From Amycolatopsis pithecellobii (GTDB lineage: Bacteria; Actinomycetota; Actinomycetes; Mycobacteriales; Pseudonocardiaceae), in assembly GCF_009707865.1 (NCBI RefSeq), contig NZ_WMBA01000001.1, forward strand, positions 186,001-250,000: a stretch of 64,000 nt of DNA, read 5' to 3'. A model generated the notes under the pieces. That model ran no database searches and was not told where the DNA came from. It was given only the letters and a program-made list of their open reading frames with translations. Both the position numbers and the translations under genes were made by a program. Positions 17,331 through 26,506 of the stretch are shown piece by piece. Position 1 is the stretch's first letter. The number at the start of each line of letters is the position of its first letter.

Positions 17331-18647
17331 ATGAAGAACCCGGCGTGGTACGCCGAGCGGGAGCAGCTGTTCTCCAAGAAGGAACTGCTGCCGCTGACAG
17401 TCCCGATCCAGAGCCTCGAGGAGCGCGACCGGCGCTGGGCGGCGTTGCGGGAGAAGATGCACTTGCACGCGCTCGACGCCCTTGTGCTGGCCGGCACCGA
17501 TTTCAACGCGAGCATGGGGATGGCCAACATCCGCTACGTGACGCAGATCGGGACCATGCTCGGTGCGTACGTCGTTTTCCCGCGCGTCGGCGACCCCACC
17601 GTCTTCTACGGTGCGCCGCATATGCACCTGCCCGGTCCCTGGCAGCAGGTGCCCGGTCACTGGGTGGAGGACGTGCGCCCGATGAACGGTGTCCAGGGTG
17701 TCCTCGACGTGCTCGCGCAGCACGGTCTTGGCGAAGGTCGGCTGGGTTACGTCGGCTACCGGGACATGCTGGTGCCCGAGACGCAGATTCCCGCCTTCTT
17801 CCTGGACCAGTTGCGACGTGACCTGCCTCGCGCCACGCTGACCGACGCGACGCCGTTGCTGGACGAGATGCGATCGGTCAAGAGCGACGAGGAGATCCGG
17901 TTCCTGCGCCGGGCCGGTGAGATCGCCCGCAAGCGCATCCAGCGGCTGGCGGTCACGGCGCGGGAAGGAGCGACCGAGGCGGACGTCTGGGCGGCGATGG
18001 AGCACGAAATGATCGTGAACGGAGGCGAGCCCAGTTCGTTCACCATGCTCTCGTCGGGACCGGTGACGGGCCCGGATGGCGAGCGGTATGTGGCCGGTCT
18101 CCTGCACGGCGCCGAGGTCCCGTTCACCGCCACGATGCGCCGGCTCACTGAGGGCGACTTGATCGTGTGCGAGTTCCATACCTCCTACGGTGGTTACCTC
18201 GCGGCGACGGAGTTCTCGGTCTTCCTCGGCGAGGCACCACCCGAGCTGCACCGGCTCCACCAGGCGGGGGTGCACGTGATCCGGATGGCCCGGGACTTGT
18301 TCGTGCCCGGCCGCCCGCTGCGGGAGATCTACACGGCTTTCCACGATTACGCGGCGGGGGAGGGGATCGACTTCGTCGAACTCGGGTTCCACGGGCACGG
18401 CCTGTCCTCGCCGGAGTTCCCGGCGGTCGTCTACCGCGAAACCGAGGGGCAGCTGCTCAACCGGCGTGGTCTCGGCGATGTCCGCTTGCGCGAGAACATG
18501 GTGTTCGGGCTCAACGTCGACCTGCACGACCCGTTGTGGCGCAAGGACGTCGGGCTGATGATCGGCGACATGGTGCGCGTCACCCCGGACGGCGCCGAGT
18601 ATCTGTGTGACATCCCGCTCGACCTGTTCGAGGTGCCCGCGCGGTAG
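17331..18647 (+). CDS. M24-family creatinase/aminopeptidase-like protein lacking the usual metal ligands
   Basis: 438 aa with the creatinase-type N-terminal domain and a C-terminal pita-bread fold. In metal-dependent M24 enzymes five ligands (Asp, Asp, His, Glu, Glu) are expected. Here the first two positions read CEFHTSYGGYLAATEFS without the Asp pair, the histidine is kept in FHGHGLSSPEF, and the two glutamate positions read FGLNVDL and LMIGDMVRVT. This resembles creatinase, which needs no metal and uses a histidine, more than Xaa-Pro aminopeptidase. It probably hydrolyses a small C-N substrate. It is co-transcribed with the cupin and ends at a convergent terminator before the Crp-type gene. 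Confidence 0.75.
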   Translation: MKNPAWYAEREQLFSKKELLPLTVPIQSLEERDRRWAALREKMHLHALDALVLAGTDFNASMGMANIRYVTQIGTMLGAYVVFPRVGDPTVFYGAPHMHLPGPWQQVPGHWVEDVRPMNGVQGVLDVLAQHGLGEGRLGYVGYRDMLVPETQIPAFFLDQLRRDLPRATLTDATPLLDEMRSVKSDEEIRFLRRAGEIARKRIQRLAVTAREGATEADVWAAMEHEMIVNGGEPSSFTMLSSGPVTGPDGERYVAGLLHGAEVPFTATMRRLTEGDLIVCEFHTSYGGYLAATEFSVFLGEAPPELHRLHQAGVHVIRMARDLFVPGRPLREIYTAFHDYAAGEGIDFVELGFHGHGLSSPEFPAVVYRETEGQLLNRRGLGDVRLRENMVFGLNVDLHDPLWRKDVGLMIGDMVRVTPDGAEYLCDIPLDLFEVPAR

Positions 18648-18659
18648 CGGCACGGCGAC

Positions 18660-18688
18660 GGCGGGACGGCGACGACCGCCGTCCCGCC
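18660..18688. terminator. convergent hairpin terminator
   Basis: GGCGGGACGGCG (18660-18671) and CGCCGTCCCGCC (18677-18688) form a perfect 12-bp stem with a 5-nt loop, between the convergent M24-like and Crp-type genes. Confidence 0.75.
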
Positions 18689-18698
18689 ACCCATCCGG

Positions 18699-19400
18699 TC
18701 ACGACAACGGCGGCGACGCGACCCGATGCAGGCCCGCCGGGTCGAGGAGACGGATCGCGCGAGGCCCGCGTTCGATGAGTGCGGCTTCCGCGAACTCCCT
18801 GAGGGTCCTGGCGACGACTTCGCGGACCGAGCCCACGGCGCGGGCGACCTCGTCCTGTGTGGCGTGCACGACGAGCCCATCGCCATCGCGGCTGCACAGC
18901 TCGAGCAGGTGATACGCCACGCGCGGCGGCATCTGCTGGAACACGTTGTTGCTCCACAGCTGCTCGGAACGGTGCAGAGTCTCCGCGACATAGCGCGCGA
19001 TCGGCCACGCCACCCCGGCGTCATGGGCCGCGAGACGCAAGAGACCGCTCGCCGGCAACGAAACACACTCGGTGTCGATCATGACCTTGATCGCGACACC
19101 CGGGTTGCTCCGGCCGGCCGCCAGCGCGGGCAGCCCGACCAGCTCGCCGCGCGCTGCATAACGGACCGTCATCTCCCGGCCGGACTCCGATCTGACATAG
19201 ACGCGCGCCAGCCCGTCGACGATGAGGAACACCAGGCTCGGGGTGCCGCCGGCGCCGTGCTGGATGGCCTCGCCACTGGCGAAATGCCGCGGCATGGCGC
19301 GGTCAGCCAGAAGCCCGGCCGCGTGCTCGGGAAACTGGGCGAGCAGGCTGTCGTTCCATGCGCTTTGTGCTGCTGTGCTCAGCGATGCCAAGGCTTTCAT
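18699..19400 (-). CDS. Crp/Fnr-family transcriptional regulator
   Basis: 233 aa. The N-terminal cyclic-nucleotide-binding-like beta barrel includes the segment VFLIVDGLARVYVRSESGRE, followed by a dimer helix and a C-terminal winged helix (TQDEVARAVGSVREVVARTL). The Arg-Ser of a true cAMP pocket is not evident, and there is no N-terminal Fe-S cysteine cluster, so the effector is probably different. It is divergent from the AKR-LigAB operon, and a GTGAC-N4-GTTAC site lies between them; the same site precedes the cupin/M24 operon. Likely master regulator of both. Confidence 0.86.
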   Translation of the reverse strand: MKALASLSTAAQSAWNDSLLAQFPEHAAGLLADRAMPRHFASGEAIQHGAGGTPSLVFLIVDGLARVYVRSESGREMTVRYAARGELVGLPALAAGRSNPGVAIKVMIDTECVSLPASGLLRLAAHDAGVAWPIARYVAETLHRSEQLWSNNVFQQMPPRVAYHLLELCSRDGDGLVVHATQDEVARAVGSVREVVARTLREFAEAALIERGPRAIRLLDPAGLHRVASPPLS

Positions 19401-19456
19401 CCGACGTGATCATTCTCGTCTCGGGCGAACTTCATTCTCGCACACCGCCGGACCGC

Positions 19457-19470
19457 GTGACCTGAGTTAC
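19457..19470. promoter_or_regulatory. putative Crp/Fnr-type site, AKR-LigAB operon
   Basis: GTGACCTGAGTTAC, 51 nt upstream of the aldo/keto reductase start and 57 bp from the start of the divergent Crp-type gene. It is nearly identical, in reverse orientation, to 16850-16863. Confidence 0.6.
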
Positions 19471-19520
19471 TGAGCCGGTCCGGCCTGCGCCCTAGCGTCG
19501 GGCCGGTCAAGGAGGACGAG

Positions 19521-20501
<981 letters not shown>

Positions 20502-20510
20502 GGAAGGGCA

Positions 20511-20855
20511 ATGGGTAAGGCGCTGGACGACTATGTCCTCGACTTGGCACAGAACCGGCGAGGATACGCACTCAACCGGATGTGCGGATCGTTGAAGCAC
20601 GCCGAAAACCGGACCCGGTTCACCACCGACGAAGCCGCATACTGCGACGAATACGGACTTTCGCCGGAACAGAAGAAAGCTGTTCTCGAACGGGACTGGA
20701 TCGCGATGTCCGATCTCGGCGCGTCGATTTTCTACACCTTCAAACTCGCCACGCTGGACCAGAAGTCGATGCAGTACCTCGGCGGCGTGTTCACCGGGAT
20801 GACCGCCGAGCAGTTTGCGGCGAAGCTGCGCTCGCGAGGGCGGAAACGTGGCTGA
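20511..20855 (+). CDS. ligA: extradiol dioxygenase alpha subunit (LigA-like)
   Basis: 114-aa small subunit of a protocatechuate 4,5-dioxygenase-type enzyme. The helical LigA fold is recognisable from YALNRMCGSLKHAENRTRF, LSPEQKKAVLERDW and the aromatic-rich FYTFKLATLDQ. It covers the active site of LigB and is needed for stability. It starts 9 nt after the aldo/keto reductase and overlaps ligB by 8 nt, the normal alpha-beta order. Confidence 0.88.
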   Translation: MGKALDDYVLDLAQNRRGYALNRMCGSLKHAENRTRFTTDEAAYCDEYGLSPEQKKAVLERDWIAMSDLGASIFYTFKLATLDQKSMQYLGGVFTGMTAEQFAAKLRSRGRKRG

Positions 20856-21708
20856 GGTGATCTGGGGTCTGGCGACCTCCCACGTCCCGGCCATCGGAGC
20901 GGCCATGGACAGCGGCAAGACGCGGGAAGCGCACTGGAAACCGCTGTTCGACGGATACACCCCGGCACGAGAGTGGATGGCGCGGCACACCCCGGAGGTG
21001 GTGATCGTCGTGTACAACGACCACGCGAACTCCGTCGATCTCGATCTCGTGCCGACGTTCGGAGTCGGTACAGCCGGGTCCTACGCCGTGGCGGACGAGG
21101 GGTGGGGAGCTCGGCCGGTACCGCCGGTGAGCGGCGCTCCGGAGCTGAGTGAACATCTGGTGGGAGAATTGATCGACGACTCGTTCGACGTCGCGACCTT
21201 CCACCGGCTCGATGTGGACCACGGGCTGACCGTGCCGCTGTCGGTGTGCTGGCCCGATCCGGGCGAAACGTGGCCATGTGCGGTGATCCCGGTGCTCGTC
21301 AATGTGATCCAGTACCCGCAACCCACTGCGGCGCGTTGCTACGCGCTGGGCCGGGCACTCGGCCGGGCCGTCCGGTCGTTTCCGGAAGACAAGACGGTCG
21401 CCGTGCTCGGCACCGGTGGTATGTCCCACCAGCTTGCCGGGGCGCGCGCGGGACTGATCAACGAAGAATTCGATCGCATGTTCCTGCAAGCCATCGAGAC
21501 GGAGCCGGAGAAGCTGGCGGCGCTCAGCCGCGAGGAATACATCCGTGCGGCCGGCACCGAGGGGATCGAACTGATCATGTGGTTGGTCATGCGGGGGGCG
21601 TTGAGCGAGAACATCCGGCGGGTCCACGACACCTACCACGTTCCCGCCTCCAGCACCGCCGCGGCACTCGCGCTGTTCGAGGACCTCGGCGCGAAGGGCA
21701 CCGCGTGA
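20848..21708 (+). CDS. ligB: extradiol dioxygenase beta subunit (LigB-like, class III)
   Basis: 286-aa catalytic subunit of a class III extradiol dioxygenase. Fe(II) ligands can be placed at His12 (TSHVPAIG) and His59 (YNDHANS), with a glutamate near residue 236 in TEGIELIMW. The GTG 20848 start overlaps ligA by 8 nt, where family similarity starts. It should cleave a catecholic ring next to one hydroxyl, for example protocatechuate, gallate or a methylated relative. No ligC, ligI or ligJ homologue is next to it, so the product is handled by unusual partners. Confidence 0.86.
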   Translation: MAEVIWGLATSHVPAIGAAMDSGKTREAHWKPLFDGYTPAREWMARHTPEVVIVVYNDHANSVDLDLVPTFGVGTAGSYAVADEGWGARPVPPVSGAPELSEHLVGELIDDSFDVATFHRLDVDHGLTVPLSVCWPDPGETWPCAVIPVLVNVIQYPQPTAARCYALGRALGRAVRSFPEDKTVAVLGTGGMSHQLAGARAGLINEEFDRMFLQAIETEPEKLAALSREEYIRAAGTEGIELIMWLVMRGALSENIRRVHDTYHVPASSTAAALALFEDLGAKGTA

Positions 21709-22406
21709 GCACCTTCGTGCTGCTGCATGGGGCATGGCACGGCGGCTGGGTTTGGGCACGCGTGGCGCCCCGGCTGCGGGCCGCGGGACACGAGGTGCAC
21801 ACCCCGACGCTGACGGGTGTCAGTGACCGTGCACATCTGCTGACCCCGTCAGTCGGGCTGGCCACCCATATCGAGGATGTGACGGCGCTGCTGGAGGCCT
21901 ACGACGCGCGCGACGTCGTTCTGGTCGGGCACAGCTACGCCGGCCAGGTGGTGACCGGCGTGGCCGACCGTGTCCCGGACCGGCTGACCAGGCGGATCTA
22001 CCTCGACGCGTTCGTCGGCGACGACGGCGAGGCGGCGATCGACCTGCAGCCGCGGCCGGTGGCCGGGCACTATCGCGAGTCCGTGGCCGGACCCGGGTTC
22101 GGTTGGTTGATCCCGGTACGGTCGCTTCAGGTGCTCGGCGTCACGCGGCAGACCGATGTGGACTGGCTGAGCGCGCGGCTCACTCCGCACCCGTGGCGCA
22201 CCTACACCGAACCGCTGCGGCTGACCGGAGCGGCCGATGAAGTCCCGGCCGCGTTCATCGAGTGCACCGACTGGATGCGTGTATTCCGGGCTCACGCCGA
22301 ACGGGCAGCCGCGCGGCGCTGGCCGGTGTTCCCGCTCGCCACCGGGCATGAAGCCATGGTGACCGCACCGACCGAGCTCGCCGACTTGTTGCTGACCCTG
22401 ACTTGA
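21705..22406 (+). CDS. alpha/beta hydrolase
   Basis: 233 aa. The N-terminal LLHGAWHGGWVW is an oxyanion-hole motif, the nucleophile serine lies in VGHSYAGQV near residue 78, and the catalytic histidine in ATGHEAMV near the C-terminus. Overall it resembles the salicylate methylesterase/hydroxynitrile lyase group. GTG 21705 overlaps the ligB stop (GTGA). Likely role: hydrolysis of an ester, lactone or C-C bond in the ring-cleavage product. Confidence 0.82.
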   Translation: MSTFVLLHGAWHGGWVWARVAPRLRAAGHEVHTPTLTGVSDRAHLLTPSVGLATHIEDVTALLEAYDARDVVLVGHSYAGQVVTGVADRVPDRLTRRIYLDAFVGDDGEAAIDLQPRPVAGHYRESVAGPGFGWLIPVRSLQVLGVTRQTDVDWLSARLTPHPWRTYTEPLRLTGAADEVPAAFIECTDWMRVFRAHAERAAARRWPVFPLATGHEAMVTAPTELADLLLTLT

Positions 22407-22420
22407 TCGCGGAGGTCTAC

Positions 22421-22711
22421 GTGGAATTCCTGGTCCGCACCGAGAACCTGCTGCCGGCCGGCACTCCGGACGACGTCCGGGAACAACTGCGCCGAGGCGA
22501 GCGGGAGCGCGCGACTCGGCTACGGGAAGCCGGCGTCCTCAAACGTCTGTGGCGGGTGCCCGGACGCAACGCCACCATTGGCCTGTACGAGGCCGAGGAC
22601 CCCGCCGCCCTCCACGACGCCCTGACCTCGCTGCCCATGTGGAAGTGGCTGGACGTCACCGTCGAGGCGCTCGCCCTCCACCCGCAGGAACGGGAGCCGG
22701 GGCCTCACTGA
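22421..22711 (+). CDS. muconolactone delta-isomerase-like protein
   Basis: 96 aa from GTG 22421, which has GGAGG 5 nt upstream; an in-frame TTG at 22403 overlapping the hydrolase stop is the alternative start. The sequence EFLVRTENLLP, LREAGVLKRLWRVPGRNAT and LPMWKWLDVTVEALALHP is the MIase family pattern (small ferredoxin-like decamer). In the classical ortho pathway it isomerises muconolactone, but here it is tied to an extradiol dioxygenase operon and no muconate cycloisomerase lies nearby. Its true substrate is therefore open. A paralogue is at 56240-56536. Confidence 0.82.
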   Translation: MEFLVRTENLLPAGTPDDVREQLRRGERERATRLREAGVLKRLWRVPGRNATIGLYEAEDPAALHDALTSLPMWKWLDVTVEALALHPQEREPGPH

Positions 22712-22741
22712 CGCGCGTCGCGGCACCGGAAGCTCGTTGGT

Positions 22742-23437
22742 TCACGGGTGGGCGCGGAGTTCGACGCAGCACTCACCGGCGCGCGGGTCGAGGACGGCTT
22801 GTACGGAGGTGGCGCCGAGTCCGTCGAGGAGACCCGCGAAGAAGGCGTGGTTGACCCCGCACACCATCTCCGGTGCCTTGGCAGCGAGGGGATGGAACGG
22901 GCAGGTCCGCAGCCGCAGGCAAGTTGGTGAGATGCGGTCGGGCTCGAACCCGTGCCGGTGCAGCATCGTGGTGGCCACGGTGAGGGCGCGTTCGGCACCC
23001 AGCCGCCCCGGTCGGGCCTGCCGGCGTTCGGTGGCGCCGATGGCGTGGCCGCGTTCGCGGGCGGCCCGCAGCGCCGCCTGCTTGCCATCGTGGTCGTGGT
23101 GGCCGTCGGGGAGGAGCGCGTCGAGCAGGATGTCGGCCAGTAGTTCGTGCTGGCGCGGCGGAAGGCTGACGCGGATATCGGCGTCGACCGGTTGGTACAC
23201 CTTCGGCGTTCGGCCGGCTTTGCGGACGCCGCTGACCTGCTGGTAGTCCGCGCGGAGTACTCCCGCGTCGACGAGCTTGTCCAGGTGGAACGCCGCGAGT
23301 TTGCGGGAGATCCCGACGGCCGCCGCGGCCTCGTCGCGGGTGACCGGGCGCCGGGCGTCCCGGATGAAGGTGTACATGCCGCGCCGCAACTCGTCGTCCA
23401 GCACAGCGATCGCCCTGATTGCCGGGTCGCCCGTCAC
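22742..23437 (-). CDS. COG2345-type winged-helix regulator with cysteine cluster
   Basis: 231 aa. The N-terminal winged helix (RRPVTRDEAAAAVGISRKLA, then HLDKLVDAGVL) is ArsR-like. The C-terminal half carries cysteines at about 173, 179, 193, 223 and 224 (RTCPFHPLA, MVCGVNHAF, GECCVEL), a pattern like that of SufR-type regulators that bind an iron-sulfur cluster. It is divergent from the DUF2231 membrane protein gene and probably controls the DUF2231-FolE-HAD genes. The signal could be iron, redox state or nitric oxide. Confidence 0.78.
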   Translation of the reverse strand: MTGDPAIRAIAVLDDELRRGMYTFIRDARRPVTRDEAAAAVGISRKLAAFHLDKLVDAGVLRADYQQVSGVRKAGRTPKVYQPVDADIRVSLPPRQHELLADILLDALLPDGHHDHDGKQAALRAARERGHAIGATERRQARPGRLGAERALTVATTMLHRHGFEPDRISPTCLRLRTCPFHPLAAKAPEMVCGVNHAFFAGLLDGLGATSVQAVLDPRAGECCVELRAHP

Positions 23438-23490
23438 CCGGCCACGATAACACCAACAAATATGTCCAAGACGCTGGGAAGCGGCTCCAC

Positions 23491-23524
23491 TTGACCCAGC
23501 ACGCGAATAAGACCAAACTTTATT
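23491..23524 (+). promoter_or_regulatory. putative promoter and dyad upstream of DUF2231 gene
   Basis: A TTGACC -35-like hexamer at 23491 lies 17 nt before CAAACT (23514-23519). Over it lies an AT-rich inverted repeat, AATAA at 23506-23510 and TTATT at 23520-23524, in an unusually AT-rich spacer next to the COG2345 regulator gene. Confidence 0.42.
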
Positions 23525-23553
23525 TGCGATTTAGCAGAGAGGTGGCGGTCGTC

Positions 23554-24090
23554 GTGACGAGGGAGATCCAGCAGGCGAAGCGGCCGGTGAGCGCGGCGCT
23601 GGCCGGCCCGTACGGGCACCCGTTCCACCCGATCCTGGTGACCGTGCCCATCGGGGCGTGGGTGGCGAGTCTGGTGTTCGACATCGCGTCCCACATCGTC
23701 GGCAACCCGGGGTTCCTCACGCAGGGCTCGGTATGGCTGATCGCGATCGGCGTGATCGGCGCGCTCCTGGCGGCGGTGGCCGGGTTCCTGGACCTGCTGG
23801 CCATCCCCACCGGCACTCGCGCGTTCCGCACCGGGTTGATCCACATGAGTCTCAACCTGGTGATCGTCGGCGCCTACATCGGCAACTTCTTCTGGCGGTA
23901 CGCCGGCTACGGCCACCCCGGCTCAGTGGCCATCGGGCAACTGGTGCTGTCCGCGGTCAGCCTGGCCGCGCTGGCCGTGTCCGGATACCTCGGCGGGAAG
24001 CTGGCCTACCGCTACGGGGTCCGGGTCGCCGAGGAGACCACGCAGACCGAGGGCTACCGGCCCCGGCACCGGCCATCCCTGTCGTCCTAG
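23554..24090 (+). CDS. DUF2231-family membrane protein
   Basis: 178 aa from GTG 23554, with GAGAGG upstream; GTG 23542 is an alternative. Four hydrophobic segments are visible: PILVTVPIGAWVASLVFDI, WLIAIGVIGALLAAVAGFLD, MSLNLVIVGAYIGNFFW and LVLSAVSLAALAVSGYLGG. GHPFHPILV is the conserved DUF2231 entry motif (His-Pro), and an arginine-rich tail is cytosolic. The function of the family is unknown, but some members accompany haem or electron-transfer proteins. It is divergent from the cysteine-cluster regulator. Confidence 0.8.
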   Translation: MTREIQQAKRPVSAALAGPYGHPFHPILVTVPIGAWVASLVFDIASHIVGNPGFLTQGSVWLIAIGVIGALLAAVAGFLDLLAIPTGTRAFRTGLIHMSLNLVIVGAYIGNFFWRYAGYGHPGSVAIGQLVLSAVSLAALAVSGYLGGKLAYRYGVRVAEETTQTEGYRPRHRPSLSS

Positions 24091-24105
24091 CGAAAGGCTC
24101 CTGTC

Positions 24106-24705
24106 ATGCCTCCCGCGACCCCGCTGCGAGTGGTACACGAACAAGATCCCGGTGTCGCTCTGGGCGCGGCCGAGACCGCCGCCGCCCAGTTCCTCCAGGC
24201 ACTTGGCGTCGAATTGGACTCCGAAAGCCTGCGCGGCACCCCGGGACGGATGGCGCGCGCCTACGCGGAACTGTTCAGCCCGCGCCCGTTCGACCTGACC
24301 ACGTTTCCGAACGATGAGTGCTACGACGAACTGGTATTGGCCCGCGCCATTCCGGTCCGATCGGTCTGCGAACACCACCTGTTGCCCTTCGTCGGCGTCG
24401 CGCATGTCGGTTACCTGCCAGGGGAACGCATCCTCGGTCTGTCCAAACTGGCCCGGATCGTGGAGCATTTCGCCCGCCGCCCGCAAGTGCAGGAGCGGCT
24501 GACCAAACAGGTCGCCGACTGGCTGTGCGAGCACCTGCACCCGAAGGGAGTGGGCGTGGTGATCGAGGCCGAGCACACCTGCATGACCCTGCGCGGCGTG
24601 CAGGCCGTCGGCTCCACCACCGTCACCTCCACGCTGCTGGGCACCCTGCGCGAGGACGCCCGCTCCCGGCAGGAGTTCTTTGCCCTCACGGGGGTCGGCG
24701 CCTGA
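24106..24705 (+). CDS. folE: GTP cyclohydrolase I
   Basis: 199 aa. Zinc ligands are visible: Cys88 and His91 in VCEHHLLPF and a second Cys near residue 159 in HTCMTLRGV. The core GERILGLSKLARIVEHFARR is typical. It converts GTP to dihydroneopterin triphosphate, the entry to folate and other pterins. The N-terminus is short, as in many secondary actinobacterial FolE copies. It sits between a DUF2231 gene and a HAD gene rather than in a folate operon, so it may be a conditionally expressed paralogue. Confidence 0.93.
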   Translation: MPPATPLRVVHEQDPGVALGAAETAAAQFLQALGVELDSESLRGTPGRMARAYAELFSPRPFDLTTFPNDECYDELVLARAIPVRSVCEHHLLPFVGVAHVGYLPGERILGLSKLARIVEHFARRPQVQERLTKQVADWLCEHLHPKGVGVVIEAEHTCMTLRGVQAVGSTTVTSTLLGTLREDARSRQEFFALTGVGA

Positions 24706-24772
24706 CCTCGCCGGAGCGCCGGGTATGCCACCCTCGATGGGAGGCTTTGCGACGCTGGAAGGAGATCGTGCC

Positions 24773-25438
24773 ATGGCCCGACGCCCACTGGTCATCGCGT
24801 TCGACGTGATCGAGACGTTGTTCCCGCTCGAACCGCTGCGCGCCCGGATCCTCGCGGCGGGCGCGCCAGGTCATGTGCTGGAGCTGTGGTTCACCCGGCT
24901 GCTGCGCGACGCCTTCGCACTGACCGCTGCCGGCGGCTACCGGCCGTTCGGCGAAATCGCCGCAGGCGCTTTGGAGTCGATCACCAGCCTGTCCGAGGAC
25001 GCTGTGCGCGGGATCGTGGCCGGGTTCGCCGAGCTGGACCCGCACCCGGACGTGGCACCCGCACTTCGCCGCGTCCGGGAAGCGGGGGTATCGGTCATCA
25101 CGCTCACCAACGGCTCTGCGCACACCACCCGTACCTTGCTGCGGCGTGCCGGGGTGCTCGACGATGTGCAGCAGGTGCTGACCGTGGACGACATCCAGCG
25201 GTGGAAGCCCGCACCGGAGATCTACCAGTACGCGGCCCACGCCTGCCAGGTCGAACCCGGGCAGGTGGCACTGGTGGCCGCACACGGCTGGGACCTCCAC
25301 GGCGCGCACCAGGCCGGACTCGTCACCGGATGGGTCAGCCGCCTGGAAGGCCGGTTCCCGCCGGTGTTCGCACCCCCGGACGTGACCGGCGACGGCCTGG
25401 TCGAGGTGGTCGAGGCGCTGCTGGCGCTGACCGAATGA
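24773..25438 (+). CDS. HAD-superfamily hydrolase, haloacid dehalogenase type II-like
   Basis: 221 aa. Motif I reads AFDVIETLF with the nucleophile Asp, motif II TLTNGS, and motif III lysine lies in RWKPAPEIYQ. Motif IV (VAAHGWDLHGAHQAGL) has the form seen in 2-haloacid dehalogenases rather than phosphatases. ATG 24773 follows AAGGAGA, so open frame upstream of it is not used. It is the last gene before a convergent terminator. The physiological substrate may be a phosphate ester or a halogenated acid. Confidence 0.8.
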   Translation: MARRPLVIAFDVIETLFPLEPLRARILAAGAPGHVLELWFTRLLRDAFALTAAGGYRPFGEIAAGALESITSLSEDAVRGIVAGFAELDPHPDVAPALRRVREAGVSVITLTNGSAHTTRTLLRRAGVLDDVQQVLTVDDIQRWKPAPEIYQYAAHACQVEPGQVALVAAHGWDLHGAHQAGLVTGWVSRLEGRFPPVFAPPDVTGDGLVEVVEALLALTE

Positions 25439-25458
25439 GGTGGGCAGCCCGAGCGCCT

Positions 25459-25500
25459 CGCCGGGAGATCGGTGAACCCCTCAGCTCCGATCTCCCGGCG
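25459..25500. terminator. bidirectional hairpin terminator
   Basis: CGCCGGGAGATCGG (25459-25472) and CCGATCTCCCGGCG (25487-25500) are a perfect 14-bp inverted repeat with a 14-nt loop. The right arm overlaps the last codons of the convergent dehydratase gene, so the hairpin serves both directions. Confidence 0.75.
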
Positions 25501-26506
25501 CTGACGAGGGCCCCGCCGGGCGGTCGTCGTAGTCGGCGAGTACCGATTGCACCAGCCCGTGCTCCACATTGCCACCACTGAGCAGGACCCCGATATCCCG
25601 CACCTTCCCCGCGGAGTCTTCCACCACCCGGAGCGCCGCCGCGAGTGCGGTGGCGGCGGCGGGTTCCACCAGCAGCCGGGATCGGTACAGCACAGCGCAC
25701 ATCGCGCTGGTGATAGCCGCTTCGTCCACGGTCACCACGGTGTGCACCCGATCGCGGATGATGCTGAACGGCAGCAGGCCGATCCGGTCCGGCCGTAGTC
25801 CATCCGCGACAGTCGCTTGTGGAGTCACCGTCACCGGCCGGCCGGCGTGCAGCGCCGAGCTGAGCGACGGCACGGCAACGGGTTCCGCTGCCACCACGGC
25901 AAGGTCACTACCTTCGGCGGCAAGGGATGCTCCGGCTATCGCACTGCCGCCGCCCACCGGAAGGACGACTGCGTCCAGGGCGCTTCCCGCCGATTCGACC
26001 TGGCTGATCAGCTCGGCCGTCGCCGTTCCCTGCCCCGCCACGACGACCGGGTTTTCGTAGGGGTCCACCACATCGTAGCCGCGCCGGTTCCGAATTCTGT
26101 CTACTTCGGACATTCGATCGGCCAGCACTGTCCCTGTCTGCACGACAACGGCCCCGGCCTGCTCGATGCGCCGGATCTTCGCCGGAACGGCGTCGGTAGG
26201 CAGGACAAGCACCGCGGGCAGCCCGCACTCACGTGCGGCGAGCGCAACCGCGATGGCGTGGTTGCCCGTGCTTTGCGCGACGACGCCACGACTTCCCGCC
26301 GCGGCCAGCTCCCGGACGGCGAGCAACGCACCTCTGATCTTGAACGACCCGCCACGTTGCAGGCATTCGGCTTTCAGCCATACCCGTGCGTGTGCCAGTC
26401 GATCGAGTTCGTCGTTGCGGATGACCGGCGTGCGCACCACGTGTCCGGCGAGTTGTCTCTGCGCGCGGTCGATATCAGCCCTGGCGAGTGCGGCGGGTTC
26501 AGTCAC
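25481..26506 (-). CDS. PLP-dependent threonine/serine dehydratase family protein
   Basis: 341 aa, fold type II PLP enzyme without a C-terminal ACT domain. The Schiff-base lysine is Lys56 in RGGSFKIRGA, and the phosphate-binding glycine loop is PVGGGSAIAG. It deaminates a beta-hydroxy or diamino acid to a 2-oxoacid. GTG 26506 overlaps the hydroxylase stop by 4 nt, so it belongs to the molybdenum hydroxylase operon. In E. coli the ygf/yge purine region has a PLP ammonia-lyase (YgeX) in a similar place, though YgeX is not the same subfamily. Substrate unproven. Confidence 0.8.
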   Translation of the reverse strand: MTEPAALARADIDRAQRQLAGHVVRTPVIRNDELDRLAHARVWLKAECLQRGGSFKIRGALLAVRELAAAGSRGVVAQSTGNHAIAVALAARECGLPAVLVLPTDAVPAKIRRIEQAGAVVVQTGTVLADRMSEVDRIRNRRGYDVVDPYENPVVVAGQGTATAELISQVESAGSALDAVVLPVGGGSAIAGASLAAEGSDLAVVAAEPVAVPSLSSALHAGRPVTVTPQATVADGLRPDRIGLLPFSIIRDRVHTVVTVDEAAITSAMCAVLYRSRLLVEPAAATALAAALRVVEDSAGKVRDIGVLLSGGNVEHGLVQSVLADYDDRPAGPSSAPGDRS

